Part shown: in pieces, positions 47,062 through 55,092 of the stretch
Layout of the letters: each line of letters opens with the position of its first letter
Position numbering within the stretch: position 1 is the first letter of the stretch
DNA from: Pseudoxanthomonas sp. PXM01
GTDB lineage: Bacteria; Pseudomonadota; Gammaproteobacteria; Xanthomonadales; Xanthomonadaceae
Length of the DNA stretch: 64,000 nt
Reading direction: 5' to 3'
Assembly (NCBI RefSeq): GCF_014851815.1
Contig: NZ_JACVAJ010000003.1
Span: forward strand, 62,001 to 126,000
Position numbers and translations under genes: made by a program
Notes under the pieces: model-generated
What the model saw: only the letters and a program-made list of their open reading frames with translations
What the model was told of the DNA's origin: nothing
Databases searched by the model: none

Positions 47062-47607
47062 CTACAGAAGCGATCGCTGCGCCGGTGGCTGCAGTGTCCG
47101 CGTTGCTACCGTCGCATAACCGTAAGGGTCAGCAATGGCAGTTACCAGTTCGATGGCATCAACTCGCCACAGAATCGGCTCGATACTCAAAGAACCTGTG
47201 AACGAACTTGGCGCGCGATAGCACAGTGTGATGTGGGGCTCGTGTCCAATGCTGTCGTCGATGGACTCATCTCGCATGGCCTGGCGCACCGCTCTCAATG
47301 CAAGATCGAAGCCGGGAGGATGACCTTTAGCGCGCAACGTCCAATGGATATTTCTGCCTGTGCCGCTACTCGTGATCCGATTGAACACTAAGTCGAACGA
47401 AGGGATGCGCACGCGATCCAGTGCACGAACGAGCGCGTCACGACGATCCGACGGATGGTTGACGGACAACGACTGGTGATAGCTCTCCATGGGCCAGACT
47501 GAGCCCTCAGGTGCCTCGCTTAGTCCCACCGAGTGCATCGCCGCCCGTGCGTCGCTAGCGATCTCTATGGGTAGCCGAGCCATGATCATGAGCTCACCTG
47601 GACGCAT
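47062..47607 (-). CDS. 2H phosphoesterase-like protein (2'-5' RNA ligase / ThpR family)
   Basis: This 181-residue protein has two short His-x-Thr/Ser motifs of the 2H superfamily, YHQSLSV and HITLCY, about 100 residues apart. Such enzymes open or hydrolyse 2',3'-cyclic nucleotides and related RNA ends. Codon third positions are much less G/C-rich than in the neighbouring genes (for example many AAT-, GAT- and TCT-like codons), suggesting recent acquisition. It lies between acnD and prpF on the same strand, three bases after the SRPBCC-gene stop. Annotation as 2H is by motif only. Confidence 0.65.
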   Translation of the reverse strand: MRPGELMIMARLPIEIASDARAAMHSVGLSEAPEGSVWPMESYHQSLSVNHPSDRRDALVRALDRVRIPSFDLVFNRITSSGTGRNIHWTLRAKGHPPGFDLALRAVRQAMRDESIDDSIGHEPHITLCYRAPSSFTGSLSIEPILWRVDAIELVTAIADPYGYATVATRTLQPPAQRSLL

Positions 47608-47610
47608 GTG

Positions 47611-48075
47611 TCATGCCCCGTCGGGGATCTCCGGCTCCACCAGCTTCGCCAGCAGCTCCAGCGATTCCTGCCAGCCCTGGTAGCAGAAGTCGACCGGGAT
47701 CGCGGCGGGGATGCCCTCCTGCACGACGTTCAGTTCGGTGCCGGCGATGCTCTGCTTCAGCGAGACCGTGACCTGCATCTGGCCCGGCAGGCCGGGGTTG
47801 TCGAACTGGTCCGTGTAGCGCAGCAGTTCGTTCTCCACCAGCTCCACGTAGGTGCCGCCGAAGGAATGGCTGGAACCGGTGCCGAAGTTGGTGAACGACA
47901 TCGTATAACCGCCGCCCACGCGCGCATCCATCGAATGGATCTTGCCGGTGAAGCCGTGCGGCGGCAGCCACTTCACCATCGCGTCCGGATCGAGGAAGGC
48001 CCGGTAGACGCGGGACGGCGGCGCGCGCAGCACGCGGTGCAGGCGGACGGTACCGGGGGCGTTGTTGTCGGACAT
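47611..48075 (-). CDS. SRPBCC (AHSA1/START-like) domain protein
   Basis: This 154-residue protein has a complete START/AHSA1 helix-grip fold. It opens TVRLHRVLRAPPSRVYRAFLDPDAMVKWLPPHGFTG and closes FCYQGWQESLELLAKLVEP, with a hydrophobic ligand pocket expected in between. Such proteins bind lipids or other hydrophobic molecules, or serve as Hsp90 co-activators; the role here is unknown. It starts 43 bases after acnD on the same strand and is three bases ahead of the 2H-like gene. Confidence 0.85.
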   Translation of the reverse strand: MSDNNAPGTVRLHRVLRAPPSRVYRAFLDPDAMVKWLPPHGFTGKIHSMDARVGGGYTMSFTNFGTGSSHSFGGTYVELVENELLRYTDQFDNPGLPGQMQVTVSLKQSIAGTELNVVQEGIPAAIPVDFCYQGWQESLELLAKLVEPEIPDGA

Positions 48076-48118
48076 GATCGGATTCCTGTGCGGTGGGTGT
48101 ACCGAGACGACGAACGGG

Positions 48119-50734
48119 TCAGGCCGCTTTCGACGCGTCGAGGAAATCCTGCGCGAACCGCTGCAGTACCCCGCCCGCCTCGTAGATCGACACTTCCTCG
48201 TCCGAGTCGAGGCGGCAGATCACCGGCACCTGCACCGTCTCGCCGTTGGCGCGATGGATCACCAGCGTCAGCCCGGCGCGCGGCCGGCGCTCACCGACCA
48301 CGTCGAAGGTCTCGGTGCCATCGATGCCGTAGGTCTTGCGCGTCTCGCCCGGCTTGAACTCCAGCGGCAGTACGCCCATGCCGATCAGGTTGGTGCGGTG
48401 GATGCGCTCGAAGCCTTCCGCCACGATCGCCTCCACGCCGGCCAGCCGCACGCCCTTCGCCGCCCAGTCGCGCGAACTGCCCTGCCCGTAGTCGGCGCCG
48501 GCGATGATCACCAGCGGCTGCTTGCGGTCCATGTAGGTCTCGATGGCTTCCCACATGCGCACGACCTGCCCGTCCGGCTCGATGCGCGCCAGCGAACCCT
48601 TCTTCACGTCGCCACCGACCACCGCCATCTCGTTGAGCAGCTGCGGATTGGCGAACGTCGCGCGCTGCGCGGTCAGGTGGTCGCCGCGGTGCGTGGCGTA
48701 AGAATTGAAGTCCTCTTCCGGCAGGCCCATCTTCGCCAGGTACTCGCCGGCCGCGCTCGAGGCGAGGATCGCGTTCGACGGCGACAGGTGGTCGGTGGTG
48801 ATGTTGTCACCGAGCACCGCCAGCGGCCGCATGCCGCGCAGCGTGCGCTCGCCGGCCAGCACGCCTTCCCAGTACGGCGGACGGCGGATGTAGGTGCTCT
48901 GCGGGCGCCAGGCATACAGCGGATCGACCTTGCCGCCGTGCTCCACGCGCACGTTGAACATCGGCTCATAGACCTTGCGGAACTGCGCCGGCTTCACGCT
49001 GGCCTTGACGATGGCGTCGATCTCCTCGTCGCTCGGCCAGATGTCCTTCAGCGTAATCGGGTTGCCATCGGCATCGACGCCCAGCGCGTCCTTTTCGATA
49101 TCGAAGCGCACGGTGCCGGCGATGGCGTAGGCGATCACCAGGGGCGGCGACGCAAGGAACGCCTGCTTCGCATAGGGATGGATGCGGCCGTCGAAGTTGC
49201 GGTTGCCCGACAGAACCGCAGTCGCATACAGGTCGCGGTCGATGATCTCCTGCTGGATCTTAGGATCCAGCGCGCCGCTCATGCCGTTGCAGGTGGTGCA
49301 GGCGAACGCGACGATGCCGAAGCCGAGTTGCTCCAGGTCGGGCAGCAGGCCGGACTCTTCCAGGTACAGCTGTACCGCTTTCGAGCCCGGCGCCAGGGAC
49401 GACTTCACCCACGGCTTGCGCACCAGCCCCTTCGCATTGGCGTTGCGCGCGAGCAGCGCGGCGGCGATGACGTTGCGTGGATTCGAGGTGTTGGTGCACG
49501 AGGTGATGGCGGCGATGATCACTGCGCCGTCCGGCATCAGGCCCTGCGCTTCCTCTCCCCTGCCCGCCTGCAGCTTGGCCTCGTCGGCGATGCCGCGCTC
49601 GGCCAGCGCGCTGGTCGGCAGGCGCTTGTGCGGGTTCGACGGGCCGGCCATGTTGCGCACGACGGTGGACAGGTCGAACTGCAGCGTACGCTCGTACTGC
49701 GCGGTCTTCAGGTCGTCGGCCCACAGGCCGGCGGTCTTTGCGTAGGTTTCGACCAGGGCGACCTGCTCGTCGCTGCGGCCGGTCAGGCGCAGGTAGTCCA
49801 GCGTGTTGTCGTCGATGAAGAACATCGCCGCGGTCGCGCCGTACTCGGGCGCCATGTTGGAAATCGTCGCGCGGTCGCCGATGGTCAGCGCCGCCGCGCC
49901 CTCGCCACGGAACTCCAGGTAGGCGCCGACGACCTTCGACTGGCGCAGGAATTCGGTCAGCGCCAGCACCACGTCGGTCGCAGTGATGCCGGGCTGCGGC
50001 TTGCCGCTCAGCTCTACGCCGACGATGTCCGGCGCGCGCATCCACGACGCGCGACCGAGCATGACGTTCTCCGCTTCCAGCCCGCCGACGCCGATCGCGA
50101 TGACGCCGAGCGCATCGACGTGCGGCGTGTGGCTGTCGGTGCCGACGCAGGTGTCGGGGAACGCGACGCCGTCCTGGGTGTAGATCACCGGCGACATCTT
50201 CTCCAGATTGATCTGATGCATGATCCCGTTACCCGGCGGGATCACGTCGACGTTCTTGAACGCGAGCTTGGTCCAGTCGATGAAGTGGAAGCGGTCTTCG
50301 TTGCGGCGGTCCTCGATGGCGCGGTTCTTCGCGAATGCATCCGGGTCATAGCCACCACATTCCACCGCCAGCGAATGGTCGACGATCAACTGCACAGGCA
50401 CCACCGGGTTCACCTGCGCCGGATCGCCGCCCATGTCTGCGATCGCGTCGCGCAGGCCAGCCAGGTCGACCAGCGCCGTCTGGCCGAGGATGTCGTGGCA
50501 GACCACGCGCACCGGGAACCACGGGAAATCCAGGTCGCGGCGACGCTCGACCAGTTGCCGCAGGAAGTCGTCGCGACGGGCGGGGTCGGCGCGGCGCACG
50601 ATGTTCTCGGCGTGGACGCGCGCCGTGTACGGCAGCGTGGCCCAGGCGCCGGGTTGCAGGGCATCGACCGCGGCGCGCGCGTCGTAGTAATCGAGCTTGG
50701 TGCCCGGGAGCGAGATACGGTAGTCGGTATTCAT
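48119..50734 (-). CDS. acnD: Fe-S-dependent 2-methylisocitrate dehydratase AcnD
   Basis: This 871-residue aconitase-superfamily enzyme dehydrates 2-methylcitrate to 2-methyl-trans-aconitate in the methylcitrate cycle for propionate. The cluster cysteines are in ITSCTNTSNPRNVIAA and FACTTCNGMSGALD. The swivel domain has DYGQGSSRDWAAKG. The opening TDYRISLPGTKLDYYDARAAVDAL fits AcnD rather than AcnA. PrpF is encoded downstream on the same strand after two other genes. Functional pairing with PrpF is known for the family and inferred here. Confidence 0.93.
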   Translation of the reverse strand: MNTDYRISLPGTKLDYYDARAAVDALQPGAWATLPYTARVHAENIVRRADPARRDDFLRQLVERRRDLDFPWFPVRVVCHDILGQTALVDLAGLRDAIADMGGDPAQVNPVVPVQLIVDHSLAVECGGYDPDAFAKNRAIEDRRNEDRFHFIDWTKLAFKNVDVIPPGNGIMHQINLEKMSPVIYTQDGVAFPDTCVGTDSHTPHVDALGVIAIGVGGLEAENVMLGRASWMRAPDIVGVELSGKPQPGITATDVVLALTEFLRQSKVVGAYLEFRGEGAAALTIGDRATISNMAPEYGATAAMFFIDDNTLDYLRLTGRSDEQVALVETYAKTAGLWADDLKTAQYERTLQFDLSTVVRNMAGPSNPHKRLPTSALAERGIADEAKLQAGRGEEAQGLMPDGAVIIAAITSCTNTSNPRNVIAAALLARNANAKGLVRKPWVKSSLAPGSKAVQLYLEESGLLPDLEQLGFGIVAFACTTCNGMSGALDPKIQQEIIDRDLYATAVLSGNRNFDGRIHPYAKQAFLASPPLVIAYAIAGTVRFDIEKDALGVDADGNPITLKDIWPSDEEIDAIVKASVKPAQFRKVYEPMFNVRVEHGGKVDPLYAWRPQSTYIRRPPYWEGVLAGERTLRGMRPLAVLGDNITTDHLSPSNAILASSAAGEYLAKMGLPEEDFNSYATHRGDHLTAQRATFANPQLLNEMAVVGGDVKKGSLARIEPDGQVVRMWEAIETYMDRKQPLVIIAGADYGQGSSRDWAAKGVRLAGVEAIVAEGFERIHRTNLIGMGVLPLEFKPGETRKTYGIDGTETFDVVGERRPRAGLTLVIHRANGETVQVPVICRLDSDEEVSIYEAGGVLQRFAQDFLDASKAA

Positions 50735-50886
50735 GGCGTGCCGTCAGCTGTGAACGAGGCGCGCGCGGCGCAAGCCCGGCGCGTGATCACTATGCTACCG
50801 GACCCCCTGCCCGCCCTAGCGGAACGGCAACCCACCGTCGGAAAGAAATCGTCGATGCGTTGATGGAGATCATCAACGTGGGACGG

Positions 50887-51342
50887 TCATTCGAAGACCA
50901 GCGCGCCTTTCATCATGTTCCAGTGGCCGGGGAACGAGCAGAAGAAGGTGTAGTCGCCGCCCTTGCGCAGGCGCGCTGTCGGGAACACGACTTCGGTCGT
51001 CTGTCCGCCGCCGATCACCGGCGTATGCGCGATCACGCGTGCATCGCTGCGCGGCACGTAGGCGTCGGCCAGCTTCATGCGCCCGCCGGCCAGCCCGACC
51101 TCGCGGTGGTGCCGTGTCTCCGTCAGCACCCAGTTGTGCCCCATCGCCTGCGCCGGCATGCGGCCGACATGCTTCAGCACCACCCGCAGCTGCGCACAGT
51201 CGCCCGGCACGCGGATGGTCTTCAGGTTGAAGGTCATCATGTCCGTCGCCTCGATCGTTACCGCGCAGTTGCGGGCGAACGCGGCGCTGGAAAGGGAGAA
51301 CAGCGCGCAAAGCGCGATCAGCGGCAACAGGCGTCGGAGCAT
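50887..51342 (-). CDS. Azurin (periplasmic copper protein)
   Basis: This 151-residue cupredoxin has a signal peptide (MLRRLLPLIALCALFSLSSAAFA). All copper ligands are in their azurin places: His69 (GHNW), Cys135, His140 and Met144 (FFCSFPGHWNMM). The spacing between them (66, 5, 4 residues) equals that of Pseudomonas azurin. Cys26 and Cys49 would form the usual disulphide. It carries electrons in the periplasm to respiratory or stress enzymes. A CGTTGATG/CATCAACG hairpin (50858-50878) follows the stop. Confidence 0.93.
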   Translation of the reverse strand: MLRRLLPLIALCALFSLSSAAFARNCAVTIEATDMMTFNLKTIRVPGDCAQLRVVLKHVGRMPAQAMGHNWVLTETRHHREVGLAGGRMKLADAYVPRSDARVIAHTPVIGGGQTTEVVFPTARLRKGGDYTFFCSFPGHWNMMKGALVFE

Positions 51343-51387
51343 CGGGCATCCACGGAGGCGAGGGATGCTGCGATTGTAAGCGTTGCG

Positions 51388-52272
51388 TCAGACGTCGCCG
51401 CCGTCCGCCCAGCCTTCACCGGTGCCGCGCGTGTAGACCGTGTCGCCGTCGCGCACGTCACCGGCCGGGATCGCGTCCTGCTTTTCCAGTCGCGCGTAGA
51501 TCGGAGTGAAGTCCGGCGCGGTCGCGTTCATCAGCTGCTCGAAGCTGTCGATGACGAAGTAGGTCTTCTGGAACGTGTCGATGCGGTAGCGCGTGCGCAT
51601 GATCCGCTCCAGGTCGAAACCGATGCGATTGGGCGCGTCAGATTCCAGCGAATACAGCGACTCGCCCTTCGACGATACGATGCCGGCGCCGTAGATGCGC
51701 AGGCCGTCCTTCGTGTTGATCAGGCCGAATTCCACCGTGTACCAGTACAACCGCGTCAGGTGCTGCAGCGCGTCCGTGCCGATGCCATGCGCCTTCACGC
51801 CGCCCTTGCCGTAAGCCTCCATGTAGTCGGCGAACACCGGATTCATCAGCAGCGGCACATGGCCGAACAGGTCGTGGAACAGGTCCGGCTCGGCGATGTA
51901 GTCGATCTGGTCCGGCCGGCGGATCCACCAGGTCACCGGGAAGCGGCGGTTGGCCAGGTGGTCGAAGAACTCCAGCTCCGGCAGCAGGCCTTCCACGCCG
52001 ACCAGCGTCCAGCCCGTGGCGGCGCGCAGTACGTCGTTCAGTTCGTCGAAGCGGGGGATACGGTCCGGGGTCATGCCCATCGCGTCCTGCGCCTGCAGGA
52101 ACTCGTCGCAGGCGCGCCCGACCAGCAGCGCCCGCTGGCGCTCATACAGCGTGCCCCAGGTGGCGTGGTCGTCGGTCGGGTAGTCGGCGGGCTGATCCAC
52201 GAGGGCGGTCGTGTACACCGGCACGTAGCCCTTGTCGGTCTGCTGGTGCTCGACGCGGCGCGGCTCGTTCAT
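51388..52272 (-). CDS. phhA: Phenylalanine-4-hydroxylase
   Basis: This 294-residue iron- and tetrahydropterin-dependent enzyme converts phenylalanine to tyrosine. The iron-binding segment DLFHDLFGHVPLLMNP supplies His133 and His138, and Glu181 lies in YTVEFGLI. Conserved WWIRRPDQIDYI precedes them. The length is that of bacterial single-domain enzymes. It is divergent from an Lrp/AsnC-type regulator, a pairing often seen for amino-acid catabolic genes, so that regulator is a plausible controller. No pterin carbinolamine dehydratase gene is adjacent. Confidence 0.95.
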   Translation of the reverse strand: MNEPRRVEHQQTDKGYVPVYTTALVDQPADYPTDDHATWGTLYERQRALLVGRACDEFLQAQDAMGMTPDRIPRFDELNDVLRAATGWTLVGVEGLLPELEFFDHLANRRFPVTWWIRRPDQIDYIAEPDLFHDLFGHVPLLMNPVFADYMEAYGKGGVKAHGIGTDALQHLTRLYWYTVEFGLINTKDGLRIYGAGIVSSKGESLYSLESDAPNRIGFDLERIMRTRYRIDTFQKTYFVIDSFEQLMNATAPDFTPIYARLEKQDAIPAGDVRDGDTVYTRGTGEGWADGGDV

Positions 52273-52399
52273 GGGGTCCCCCGGAAACTTGGTCAGAGGA
52301 CGATGCTAGCCGTAGATCCACGCAACAGGCTTGCAAAGTTGCGCGAATACCGACAGGTGGCGCAATGATCGTGCATGAATAGGCTATCCTGTGCAGCAT

Positions 52400-52879
52400 A
52401 TGACCGAATCGGCCACCCTCGACCGGACCGACCTGCGCCTGCTGGCCCTGCTTCAGCGGGATGGCCGGGCGACCAATGCCGACATCGCCGCTCAGGTGAA
52501 CCTGTCGCCGTCGGCGTGTCTCCGTCGCATCCAGCGGCTGGAGGTGACAGGCGTGATCGCCGGGTACGGCGCGCGCGTCGATCCCAAGGCGGTGGGCCTC
52601 GGCCTCCAGGCGTTCGTGCGCGTCCAGCTCGAGCGGCACGACCCCGCCAGCGTCCAGTTGTTCGGCGACGGCGTACGGGCGAGGGACGAAGTGGTGGCCT
52701 GCTATGCGTTGACCGGCGACATGGACTACCTGTTGCACGTGGTGGTGCAGGACCTGGAGCACTTCTCGCGTTTCCTGCTCGACGGGCTGCTCAACGCCAG
52801 CGGCGTCGCCGACGTGAACTCCAGCTTCGTGCTGCGCGCGGTGAAGACCGACGCCGGCCTGCCGTTGCCGAAGGTCTGA
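52400..52879 (+). CDS. Lrp/AsnC family transcriptional regulator
   Basis: This 159-residue regulator has the Lrp helix-turn-helix (LDRTDLRLLALLQRDGRATNADIAAQVNLSPSACLRRIQRLEVTGVI) and a C-terminal RAM amino-acid-sensing domain. It is divergent from phhA and probably controls it in response to an aromatic amino acid; this is inferred from position. The ATG at MTESATL is used, although a GTG lies nine bases upstream. A TATCCT -10-like hexamer at 52385-52390 would place the transcript start within a few bases of this ATG, so the mRNA may be leaderless. Confidence 0.9.
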   Translation: MTESATLDRTDLRLLALLQRDGRATNADIAAQVNLSPSACLRRIQRLEVTGVIAGYGARVDPKAVGLGLQAFVRVQLERHDPASVQLFGDGVRARDEVVACYALTGDMDYLLHVVVQDLEHFSRFLLDGLLNASGVADVNSSFVLRAVKTDAGLPLPKV

Positions 52880-52942
52880 TCGAGGACATCGCCTGTCCGC
52901 GTCGCGTGCTACAACGCGCTCGCCACTTTCGGAGGAACCGCC

Positions 52943-53245
52943 ATGTACGGACTGATCGGCAAGATGCGCGCCACGCCCGGGCAGCGCGACGCAGTGCTCG
53001 CGATCCTGCTGGAGGGCACCGAGGCCATGCCGGGCTGCCTGAGCTATGTCATCGCGCAGGATCCGGCCGATGCGGACGCGATCTGGATCACCGAAGTCTG
53101 GACCGATGCCGCCAGCCACAAGGCTTCGTTGTCGCTGCCCGTCGTGCAGCAGGCCATCGCGAAGGCGCGCCCACTGATCGCCGGCTTCGACAGCCATGTC
53201 GAAACGGTGCCGGTGGGCGGGCAGGGATTGCCGTCCTCACGGTAA
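52943..53245 (+). CDS. Antibiotic-biosynthesis monooxygenase (ABM) family protein
   Basis: This 100-residue ferredoxin-like-fold protein is of the ABM/YgiN type (MYGLIGKMRATPGQRDAVLAILLEGTEAMPGCLSYVIAQDPADADAIWITEVW). Members act as small monooxygenases, often on quinols, or as dimeric binding proteins. A strong GGAGGA ribosome site stands eight bases before the ATG. It follows the Lrp-type gene by 63 bases and may share its transcript. Confidence 0.85.
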   Translation: MYGLIGKMRATPGQRDAVLAILLEGTEAMPGCLSYVIAQDPADADAIWITEVWTDAASHKASLSLPVVQQAIAKARPLIAGFDSHVETVPVGGQGLPSSR

Positions 53246-53259
53246 ACGCACGGAACACT

Positions 53260-53330
53260 GATGTGGGAGCGACGTAAGTCGCGATGAACCGCTGCGGTGC
53301 CGTCATCGCGACTTACGTCGCTCCCACATC
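53260..53330. repeat. REP-like palindromic repeat, copy 3
   Basis: GATGTGGGAGCGACGTAAGTCG and CGACTTACGTCGCTCCCACATC. The unit has GTAAGTCG where copies 1 and 2 have GTCAGTCG. It lies between two genes reading in the same direction. Confidence 0.9.
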
Positions 53331-53369
53331 AACGTCGGCGTACCCGCGGATTTCGTCCTAGACTGCGTC

Positions 53370-53981
53370 ATGGATCTCTTCCTCGCCTCCTGGCAGCGCG
53401 CATGGACCGGCATCGGCGCGGCGGGCGAGGGCAGTGCGCTGTTCGAGCAGCTGAAAACCGCGTACGCGGAACCGCAGCGCCATTACCACACGCTCCAGCA
53501 CCTCGGTGAATGCCTGGCGGCCTTCGATGGAGCGCAAGGGTCGGCCGAGCATCCGCATGCGGTCGAGATGGCGCTGTGGTTCCACGACGCCATCTACGAC
53601 GTCAAAGGCCATGACAACGAACAGCGCAGTGCCGACTGGGCGCGCGATGCGCTACTCGCGGCCGGCGTCGGCAGCGAATCGGCGCAGCATGTCCACGATC
53701 TGGTGATGGCGACGCGGCATACCGCCGTGCCGCAGGGCAGGGACGAACAACTGCTGGTCGACATCGACCTGTCGATCCTCGGCGCTGAACGCACCCGCTT
53801 CGACGAATACGAGCAGCAGATCCGCAAGGAATACAGCTACGTGCCGGGCTTCCTGTTCCGGCGGAAGCGCAAGGAGATCCTGCTCGGCTTCATGGAGCGT
53901 CCGGCGATCTACAGCACGCCGCATTTCCACGCTGCGCTGGAGGCGAGGGCGCGCGACAACCTGCGTCGCGTGACCTCCTGA
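53370..53981 (+). CDS. HD-domain metal-dependent phosphohydrolase-like protein
   Basis: This 203-residue protein has metal-binding motifs RHYHTLQHL (His38, His40), ALWFHDAIYD (HD, residues 72-73), and LVMATRHTAV. They fit a compact HD fold seen in predicted metal-dependent hydrolases of COG4339. Substrate is unknown; some relatives act on nucleotides. It is convergent with the patatin gene, with only four bases between the stops. Confidence 0.8.
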   Translation: MDLFLASWQRAWTGIGAAGEGSALFEQLKTAYAEPQRHYHTLQHLGECLAAFDGAQGSAEHPHAVEMALWFHDAIYDVKGHDNEQRSADWARDALLAAGVGSESAQHVHDLVMATRHTAVPQGRDEQLLVDIDLSILGAERTRFDEYEQQIRKEYSYVPGFLFRRKRKEILLGFMERPAIYSTPHFHAALEARARDNLRRVTS

Positions 53982-53985
53982 TCGC

Positions 53986-55020
53986 TTACGGTTTCACCGG
54001 CTGGCCGGTGGCATCGCACTTCACGTCGCGGCCGAAAAGCTTGCCCAGTCGCGAAGGTTCTTCCAGGCAACGCGGGTCCGGTTTCGGCGGCGCATGCTTC
54101 GCAGCGTGTGCTGCCGTGCGGGTACGCTGAAGTTCGGCGAGCTTCGCCTTGATCTGCGGCATCGCCGCCAGCGCGGCGCGCTCGCCTTCGAGGATGGCGT
54201 TGTTCTTCTGCTCGAAGTCGGCCGGGCCGATGTCGTTGACCTTCGGGCGGATGACGATGTCCGCGCGGGCCAGTTCCTGCTCGCCCAGGCGTTGGCCCAT
54301 GATGCCGATCGACTGGTTGACGATGCCCAGCATGCTGCCGGGCTTGGTGCCGGGCGCCTTGGTGGAGATGTCCACCGCGATGACGAAGTCCGCGCCCAGC
54401 TGGCGCGCGGCGTCCACGGGGACCGGGCTGACCACGCCGCCGTCCACGTAGCTGGCCTTGCCGATCACCACCGGCTCGAACACGCCGGGGATGCTGCTGG
54501 ACGCGCGCACGGCCTGGCCGGTGTTGCCGCGCACGAACACCGTGCGCTCGCCGGTCTCCAGTTGGGTGGACACGGCGGCGAACGGCTTCTTCAATTGCTG
54601 GATCGTGCGCTTGCCGACCAGATCGTTGACGTAGTCCTGCAGCTTCTGGCCCTGCACAAGCCCGCCGGAGAACAGGCGCACGTCGCGGATCTTCGCCTCG
54701 TCCAGTGCGAACGCCTGCTTCTGCATCTGGAACGGGTCCATGCCGCTGGCGTACAGCGCGCCGACCACGCTGCCGGCGCTGGTGCCCGAGACGATCTGCG
54801 GTTCGATGCCGTTGGCTTCCAGCATCTTGATCACGCCGATGTGCGCGAAGCCCTTGGCCGCACCGCCACCCAGCGCGATGCCGACCTTCGGCTTCGGTGC
54901 GGGCGGTACCGTCGCGACGGGGACGGGCGGGGGTGTCGGCTTGACGTTGTCGCCGCCGCATGCGGCCAGCACGAGCAGTGCGGCGAGGGACAGCACGCGG
55001 GCAGGAAGGGAGTGCGTCAT
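53986..55020 (-). CDS. Patatin-like phospholipase lipoprotein (RssA-like)
   Basis: This 344-residue protein has a lipoprotein signal ending LAAC (Cys21), a Pro/Val-rich linker, and the patatin catalytic set: the oxyanion loop ALGGGAAKGFAHIG, the nucleophile Ser81 in GTSAG, and Asp193 in VDGG. The catalytic dyad should be active on membrane lipids. The start MTHSLPARV was chosen since the extra upstream residues do not look like signal sequence. Lipoprotein patatins are less common than soluble RssA. It converges with the HD-domain gene. Confidence 0.87.
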   Translation of the reverse strand: MTHSLPARVLSLAALLVLAACGGDNVKPTPPPVPVATVPPAPKPKVGIALGGGAAKGFAHIGVIKMLEANGIEPQIVSGTSAGSVVGALYASGMDPFQMQKQAFALDEAKIRDVRLFSGGLVQGQKLQDYVNDLVGKRTIQQLKKPFAAVSTQLETGERTVFVRGNTGQAVRASSSIPGVFEPVVIGKASYVDGGVVSPVPVDAARQLGADFVIAVDISTKAPGTKPGSMLGIVNQSIGIMGQRLGEQELARADIVIRPKVNDIGPADFEQKNNAILEGERAALAAMPQIKAKLAELQRTRTAAHAAKHAPPKPDPRCLEEPSRLGKLFGRDVKCDATGQPVKP

Positions 55021-55092
55021 GGCAGGCAGGGCAGGGGAGAGGCGGGAAGGATACGTAGGTTTACCCAAATGGCGCTGGACTGGCGCAGCGGA

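Noticed and set aside
50858-50878. CGTTGATG/CATCAACG as an intrinsic terminator of the azurin gene
   Set aside because: The stem is real, but there is no T run after it on the minus strand, so I mention it only with the gene.
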